46,029 bases of DNA from an uncultured Lachnospiraceae bacterium (GTDB lineage: Bacteria > Bacillota > Clostridia > Lachnospirales > Lachnospiraceae): NCBI GenBank assembly GCA_947626715.1, contig CANQTG010000007.1, forward strand, positions 1-46,029, given 5' to 3'. The notes under the pieces were generated by a model. That model was not told the DNA's origin. It did not search any database and was given only the letters and a program-made list of their open reading frames with translations. The translations under genes and the position numbers were made by a program. Positions 44,436 through 46,029 of the stretch are shown here, in pieces. The first letter of the stretch is position 1, and each line of letters begins with the position of its first letter.

Positions 44436-45467
44436 ATGGAGCTGGAAAAAGAAAGGTGCTATATCGTTGCGGAGATCGGAGGTAATTTTACGGATTACGA
44501 AACCGCCGTAAGACTGATCGATCAAGCGCGCAGATGCGGCGTAGACGCTGTGAAGCTGCAGACATACCGCGCGGAAACCTTGGTAAACGGAAAAGCGGTC
44601 TTTGATATGGAAACGATCAAGGGAGTGCGGCAGATCGACTACTTTAAAAAATATGAGATCAGCGCAGAACTGCATCGCCGGATATATGCGTATGCGCGGG
44701 CGGCGGAGCTTGAAATATTTTCAACGCCGACCCACTATACCGATTTGGAGCTGTTAGAGGAATTGGGAACGGACGTTTATAAGATTGGCGCGGACGACGC
44801 GGTAAATCTTCCGTTTTTAAAAAGGGTCGCCTCGTTAGGGAAGCCGGTCATGCTGTCTACGGGAATGTGCACTTTGGACGAGGTAAAAATGGGATTGAAC
44901 GCGATCCTAGAAACGGGCAATTCCAAAGTCGTGATCATGCATACCGTCAGCCTCTATCCGACAGGCGATGAATTTGTGAATCTGAACGTATTGAAAACGT
45001 TCCAAAAGGAATTTCCGGGCTTCCTTATTGGATATTCGGATCATACGCTGGGCGTGGATGCCTGCCTGTATGCGGCGGTAATGGGCGCGAAGGTGTTGGA
45101 GAAGCATTTTACCTATGATAAAAGAGCCGAAGGGCCGGATCATATCCTTTCTGCTACGGAAGAGGAGATGACCGGATTGGTGAAAGCCGTGCGTCAGTTT
45201 GAACGTATGCGCGGTACAGGCGTAAAGTTTCCGCAGGGCGATGAAGTCAAAAACAGAAAAAACAACCGTAAGAGCGTGATCACGACCTGCAATATCGCAA
45301 AAGGGGAGACGTTTACAGAAGCTAATCTGGATATCAAACGGCCGGGGACAGGGATCGCGCCGAAATATTATGAGCAGATACTTGGAAAGCGCGCGGCTGC
45401 CGATCTGGGAGCGGATACGCTGTTAGGCTGGACGGATATCATGGGAATGACGGGAGAAGATATATGA
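44436..45467 (+). CDS. legI: NeuB-family nonulosonate synthase (LegI-like)
   Basis: A 343-residue PEP-condensing synthase. CYIVAEIGGNFTDYETAVRLI, VDAVKLQTYRAETLV, EIFSTPTHYTD, VMLSTGMCTLDE, IGYSDHTLG and VLEKHFTYD make the barrel, and a SAF domain (KNNRKSVITTCNIAKG onward) completes it. GGGAGG at 44425-44430 precedes ATG 44436 by five bases; the 18 residues read from 44382 overlap the preceding gene. It would make a nonulosonate from the 6-carbon sugar of this cluster. LegI is chosen over NeuB or PseI from context only. Confidence 0.85.
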   Translation: MELEKERCYIVAEIGGNFTDYETAVRLIDQARRCGVDAVKLQTYRAETLVNGKAVFDMETIKGVRQIDYFKKYEISAELHRRIYAYARAAELEIFSTPTHYTDLELLEELGTDVYKIGADDAVNLPFLKRVASLGKPVMLSTGMCTLDEVKMGLNAILETGNSKVVIMHTVSLYPTGDEFVNLNVLKTFQKEFPGFLIGYSDHTLGVDACLYAAVMGAKVLEKHFTYDKRAEGPDHILSATEEEMTGLVKAVRQFERMRGTGVKFPQGDEVKNRKNNRKSVITTCNIAKGETFTEANLDIKRPGTGIAPKYYEQILGKRAAADLGADTLLGWTDIMGMTGEDI

Positions 45468-46029
45468 CAGGGATCATCATACAGGCCAGACTGGGTTCTA
45501 CCAGACTTCCGGGAAAGGTATTGATGCCCATAGGGGATAAAACGTTATTGGAGCATATCATGTACCGGCTTACGTTTCTGAAAGAGGAGGCGCGGGCCGT
45601 AGTCGCTACTTCGGATAAGAAGGAGGATGACAGGCTGGCCTGCTTTTGTGAAGAAAAGGGCTGGCTCTGCTTTCGCGGAAGTGAAGAAAATGTGCTGGAA
45701 CGTTATTATCAATGTGCGAAAGAATACGGGTTTACGGATATCGTGCGGCTGACAGCGGATAATCCGTTTGTAGACGTGGAGGAAATTGACAGGCTGATCG
45801 TGTGCTACAGGGAAAATCAAGCGGATTATGCAAAATCCTTTGAAAGTCTGCCCTATGGGGTGGGTGCGGAGATATTTTCTTTTAAAACGCTCGAGAAGGA
45901 CTATCGGGAGTCGTCCTTGCCTCATCATTTTGAGCATGTGAACGAGTATATTTTGGAAAATCCAGAGATTTTCAAGACTGTGAACCTGCAGACGGTGAAG
46001 GAGAAGAACAGGCCGCAGGTACGGCTGAC
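45464..46029 (+). CDS. SpsF-like CMP-sugar cytidylyltransferase (partial)
   Basis: An open frame of 188 codons that leaves the window without a stop. IIIQARLGSTRLPGKVLMPIG at residues 3-23 and RLTADNPFVDVEEIDRLI are the signature of SpsF-type cytidylyltransferases related to KdsB. It should activate the nonulosonate with CMP. It starts at 45464 in an ATGA overlap with the synthase, behind CGGGAGAAG. It belongs to a different branch from PseF at 3710, which carries the NeuA-type ARGGSKRIPGKN motif. Confidence 0.85.
   Translation, partial: MTGIIIQARLGSTRLPGKVLMPIGDKTLLEHIMYRLTFLKEEARAVVATSDKKEDDRLACFCEEKGWLCFRGSEENVLERYYQCAKEYGFTDIVRLTADNPFVDVEEIDRLIVCYRENQADYAKSFESLPYGVGAEIFSFKTLEKDYRESSLPHHFEHVNEYILENPEIFKTVNLQTVKEKNRPQVRL

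Noticed and set aside
42006-46029. Recently transferred island of lower GC at the end of the window
   Set aside because: Lines I counted by hand ranged from 47 to 55 percent GC, overlapping values elsewhere in the window, so the difference is not convincing by eye.

Overview
The window is one dense run of genes, all on the + strand, nearly all devoted to building surface glycans. Genes overlap by ATGA or sit a few bases apart, and no non-coding gap exceeds about 135 bases. Purine-rich Shine-Dalgarno sites, EpsF/EpsJ-, SpsF- and FemAB-like proteins and a GC content I judge by eye to be in the mid-50s suggest a Gram-positive Firmicute, perhaps a Lachnospiraceae-type Clostridium. That assignment is inference. 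I see no rRNA, tRNA, IS element, CRISPR array or origin.

Layout. (A) 1-1258: C-terminal end of a PglK-like ABC flippase and a GT2 glycosyltransferase. (B) 1393-9464: a pseudaminic acid (CMP-nonulosonate) pathway, pseB (frameshifted), pseC, pseF, pseI, a GNAT-formyltransferase fusion, a PIG-L deacetylase and pseG, then a membrane acyltransferase. (C) 9446-19720: membrane glycan assembly, with three large GT-C-like proteins, a WecE-like sugar aminotransferase with a GNAT, a polyprenyl-phosphate glycosyltransferase, a small membrane-anchored protein and an O-antigen ligase/polymerase-like protein. (D) 19753-25638: a bacillosamine-type initiation set (PglF, PglE, PglC) in which the expected PglD acetyltransferase is absent and a decarboxylase-like PLP enzyme plus an ATP-grasp ligase follow. 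(E) 25641-36505: GT4 transferases, UDP-GlcNAc dehydrogenase and 4-epimerase (TviB/TviC type), a GT-C-like membrane protein, a predicted beta-propeller protein, a FemAB-like acyltransferase and a DUF2334 deacetylase-like protein. (F) 36545-46029: a second complete PglK-like ABC flippase, a KpsC/KpsS-like transferase candidate, and a legionaminic-acid-like pathway (LegB, PtmE, LegC, formyltransferase, PIG-L deacetylase, NeuB/LegI synthase, SpsF-like cytidylyltransferase) that runs off the window.

How it may work together (inference): PglF/E make a UDP-4-amino sugar, PglC places it on undecaprenyl phosphate, the GT4 enzymes extend it with sugars including a HexNAc uronate, nonulosonates are added from CMP donors, a PglK-like transporter flips the lipid-linked glycan, and GT-C and ligase-like proteins decorate or transfer it outside.

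The most unusual signal is that both nonulosonate pathways carry the same pair, a sugar formyltransferase-like protein next to a PIG-L deacetylase, where acetyltransferases PseH or LegH are expected. This suggests N-acyl editing (deacetylation and N-formylation) of both sugars. The second is the PLP enzyme plus ATP-grasp pair, which could put an amino acid or similar acyl group on the initiating 4-amino sugar.
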